Source: Pelargonium tetragonum | Taxonomy: Eukaryota; Streptophyta; Magnoliopsida; Geraniales; Geraniaceae | Assembly (NCBI GenBank): GCA_036897445.1 | Contig: JAYMTL010000077.1 | Span: 28,690 to 92,689, forward strand | Direction of reading: 5' to 3' | Length of the DNA stretch: 64,000 bases | Position numbers and translations under genes: made by a program | The notes under the pieces: model-generated | The model's database searches: none | The model's input: only the letters and a program-made list of their open reading frames with translations | Told to the model about the DNA's origin: nothing | Shown: positions 61,918 to 64,000 of the stretch, in pieces | How the letters are laid out: each line of letters begins with the position of its first letter | Numbering within the stretch: position 1 is the first letter of the stretch

Positions 61918-62737
61918 TTTTATGAGTTTTAGGGTGTTGAAGTTTGTACTAAATAGTGGTAGATAGTAAGAAAGGCATTCAGGAGTCTAACTAAATAGAA
62001 CTCAAGCTAAGGTCATTTCTTTCTAGTCCGGTTCGAGTAAAGAGTGAAGTAACAGTCTATAAACCTCAATTCTACAGCCCATAAGAGTATAGCATCCAGA
62101 AGGCAAAGTCCCGGTGTTTCCTCTTGTTAGTTGAATAGATAGGCAGAATCCCAGTTGAAGAGGTTACCTAGTAGGAGCCTAGGAGCACAGAGTAAGGTTT
62201 CTCTTTAAAAGCTTTCAAGAAGTCATAGAAAAATCGGTTTGACTATCTTTGTAGAGCGGGTTTCCGGGTTAAGGGCATATAAAGAATCCTGGGTAGGGTA
62301 TCCGATGCCAGAAAACAAATTCCAATTCTAAGTTCCCGAGCAAGCCACATTGGTATTGAGTAAGCTTGAAAGGTGAGACCTTTTCTTAGATTTAGATAGA
62401 AATTTGTTTTCATTTTTTTATAGTTATAGTATAATGAGAAGAGAGGTTTGCCAGTAAGCAGGGGGTAACCCGTAGTAAAGGAATAGATTAAAGTCAAAGG
62501 AGCCTTGCGTTAGTGTATTCTCTGGTTCAGGTCTGTTAAAGAAACAGGTTTCCAGTAATTCATTTAATATAGTAAAGAAAGTGAGAGCTTTTTCTTGTTG
62601 GTCTTAAGGGCTTAATGGGATGTATCTTCAAAAGAAAGATAGTCAATATTTATGGTAAACAGGTCAAGCAAGTAGGGTAAGAAGTGAGGAGTATGAAGTC
62701 AAATAGGAAAGTAAGGAGATAGATTTGACTGCCTGAC

Positions 62738-62795
62738 CTAGGAGTGCGGTGGGATTAGAACTTGAGTGACTGTATTTGAATATGAAGATTCCGTT
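62738..62795 (-). repeat. T-arm-like repeat, copy 5
   Basis: Exact core at 62749-62761, preceded by CCTAGGAGTGCG and followed by GTATTTGAATATGAAG. It aligns with 61193-61255 and, on the other strand, with 6465-6503. Confidence 0.5.
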
Positions 62796-63000
62796 GAGTT
62801 CTAAAGAAAGTTTTGAAGTAGGTCCATTCGAATAAGAAACAGGATAAAAGGATAGCTACGAGTCAGGCCCAGTAGCAGAGCCCAATATGTCAAGCTCTTA
62901 AGACAGGTTAGTCTATCAAGTAAACATGTACTAAAAAGAGTCGTAGGGGTATTTTATAGTAAGTGATACAGAGTGTAGGGCTAGCTCTAAGTCTGAAAGG

Positions 63001-63570
63001 TTTGAAGGTTCAGTTTTCTATAAGGTTAAGGTTCCGCTTAAGTTTCATTCATTTTTTACTAGAAAAGTATATTAACACTTTTAGAATTGCCTACTCGTTA
63101 AACCTTAACTCATATTAAATTTAATGCATCTTAGATCTTGCAATTTCTAGATACGTTATCATACTAAGGTTATTTTTAATAAAGTGTAGTAGTTCATCAA
63201 GGACATATTACCAGTAACAAATGGGTTTACCAGATTATACCCTTATGTACTTTAGCTTTTTTATTTTCCGAACCTCTCACTATGATTATGATATAGAAAC
63301 GAAGGAATACTACAGAAATTGTTTACTTGTATTAAGTGTCCTAATCCACTTTTTCATTAAATCGAGACTGACCCCCTACTATCTAATTAGAAGTGAGTTA
63401 CCCAATATATGAATACAATTAAGAAAACTATTATACTCTAATTACTATACTTATACTCTAGAATTTAAAGCTAACTAATATATAACTAAGTTATACATTA
63501 AAAGAACTAATACAATAAGTCAAGGCAAAACAACCCTACCAAGAAGCCCATTCATTAATTAAGTCTCTGT
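63001..63570. other. Non-coding, nothing recognised
   Basis: A 63-codon ATG frame (63221-63412) is unsupported. No repeat or RNA seen. Confidence 0.6.
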
Positions 63571-63577
63571 CTCCTAG

Positions 63578-63656
63578 TCTTCTAAGTCCTAACAAGAAGG
63601 GGTATAATATCTTTCTTCTAAGTCCTAACAAGAAGGGGTATAATATCTTTCTTCTA
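63578..63656 (+). repeat. 36-bp tandem duplication, 2.2 copies
   Basis: Two perfect units (63578-63613, 63614-63649) and seven bases of a third. The unit begins TCTTCTAAGTCC and contains GGGGTATAATATC. Confidence 0.95.
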
Positions 63657-63781
63657 GGGCATAAAAAGAAGTATAGCTCCTAAGAGGGTTGGTTCTATCT
63701 CTGATTAAGTAAGTTATAAGAATAAGTGAGTCATGAGTCCTATCAAGTCAAGTAAGCAGATATATTCATTATACTAGATAG

Positions 63782-63794
63782 TAATTACATTACC
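63782..63794 (-). repeat. Motif M1 copy, T variant
   Basis: The minus strand reads GGTAATGTAATTA preceded by GGA. Confidence 0.55.
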
Positions 63795-63983
63795 TCCACT
63801 ACGTTCCTGTCAGGTAGATCGATGCCCTCCTCCTAAGGCTGATCTTTTACCGATAAGAACAAAAGGCAAGAGGAATTCCGTTCTTATAAGAGTTTCCTTG
63901 TTTGGAACTAGGATCCTTGTAACCCGATCCTTATAGTATAACAGAATAGAATACGGATTAGACTCTCTTTGATAGGACAGTCT

Positions 63984-63998
63984 AAGCTCTTTGTTAAT
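63984..63998 (+). repeat. Motif M3 copy, diverged
   Basis: AAGCTCTTTGTTAAT, two bases from the window end. One base differs from the TAGCTCTTTGTT core. Confidence 0.3.
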
Positions 63999-64000
63999 GC

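Larger units (their letters stand above)
61256..63000. other. G-skewed domain, no gene
   Basis: The plus strand is G-rich (18 G against 5 C at 62641-62700). It contains three of the four exact GTGGGATTAGAAC copies, counting 61200 just outside. Minus frames of 71 and 84 codons (61250-61465, 62243-62497) are unrecognised. Confidence 0.55.

Noticed and set aside
1-64000. rRNA gene fragments
   Set aside because: I looked for conserved small- and large-subunit signature strings (for example GGATTAGATACCC) and found none beyond trivial partial matches.

Overview
This 64 kb window is a gene desert. No open frame on either strand resembles a known protein. The longest ATG-initiated frames are about 100 codons, which is what unconstrained DNA of this composition (about 36% G+C by eye) gives by chance. 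I found no rRNA, no intact tRNA, no insertion sequence, no CRISPR array and no bacterial-style operon. What remains is non-coding DNA holding relics and short repeats.

The best clue to origin is a scatter of degraded tRNA-like sequences. Pieces resemble tRNA-Glu(UUC) (about 5.6 kb), tRNA-Gln(UUG) (45.3 kb), initiator tRNA-Met (50.1 kb), tRNA-Leu(UAA) (53.3 kb) and tRNA-Asn(GUU) (57.2 kb), with weaker ones at 18.9, 21.9 and 58.7 kb. They look most like plant or green-algal organellar tRNAs as I remember them. That suggests an expanded, mostly non-coding organelle genome, probably mitochondrial, of a plant or green alga. The low G+C is unusual for vascular-plant mitochondria, and a nuclear origin cannot be excluded. 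The assignment is tentative.

Layout. 1-5.6 kb: featureless AT-rich DNA. 5.6-6.9 kb: tRNA-Glu-like relic, two T-arm-like repeats and one copy of motif M1. 9.0-12.7 kb: C-rich (+ strand) domain with copies of motifs M1 and M2. 15.2-16.7 and 18.2-18.9 kb: smaller patches of the same texture and a tRNA-like relic. 22.7-26.6 kb: G-rich (+ strand) domain forming a degenerate direct-repeat array. 34.5 kb: cluster of T-arm-like repeats. 35.6-38.8 kb: strongly C-rich domain. 38.5-43 kb: more motif copies and a 22-bp tandem duplication. 45-58.8 kb: most of the tRNA relics and a 23-bp tandem duplication. 59.0-59.5 kb: a Lys/Arg/Gln/Ser-rich frame broken by one TAG. 61.2-63 kb: G-rich domain with three copies of a T-arm-like repeat. 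63.6 kb: a 36-bp tandem duplication.

The most interesting structure is a set of short motif families repeated far above chance: M1 GAGGTAATGYAATTA, M2 AATTRTTCTAATGGRA, M3 TAGCTCTTTGTTCTA, and a T-arm-like family around GTGGGATTAGAAC. M1-M3 concentrate in the strand-skewed domains. The 9-12.7 kb and 22.7-26.6 kb domains look like related sequence on opposite strands. I do not recognise these families and assign no function. Counts and similarities are by eye; comparisons with tRNA genes are from memory.
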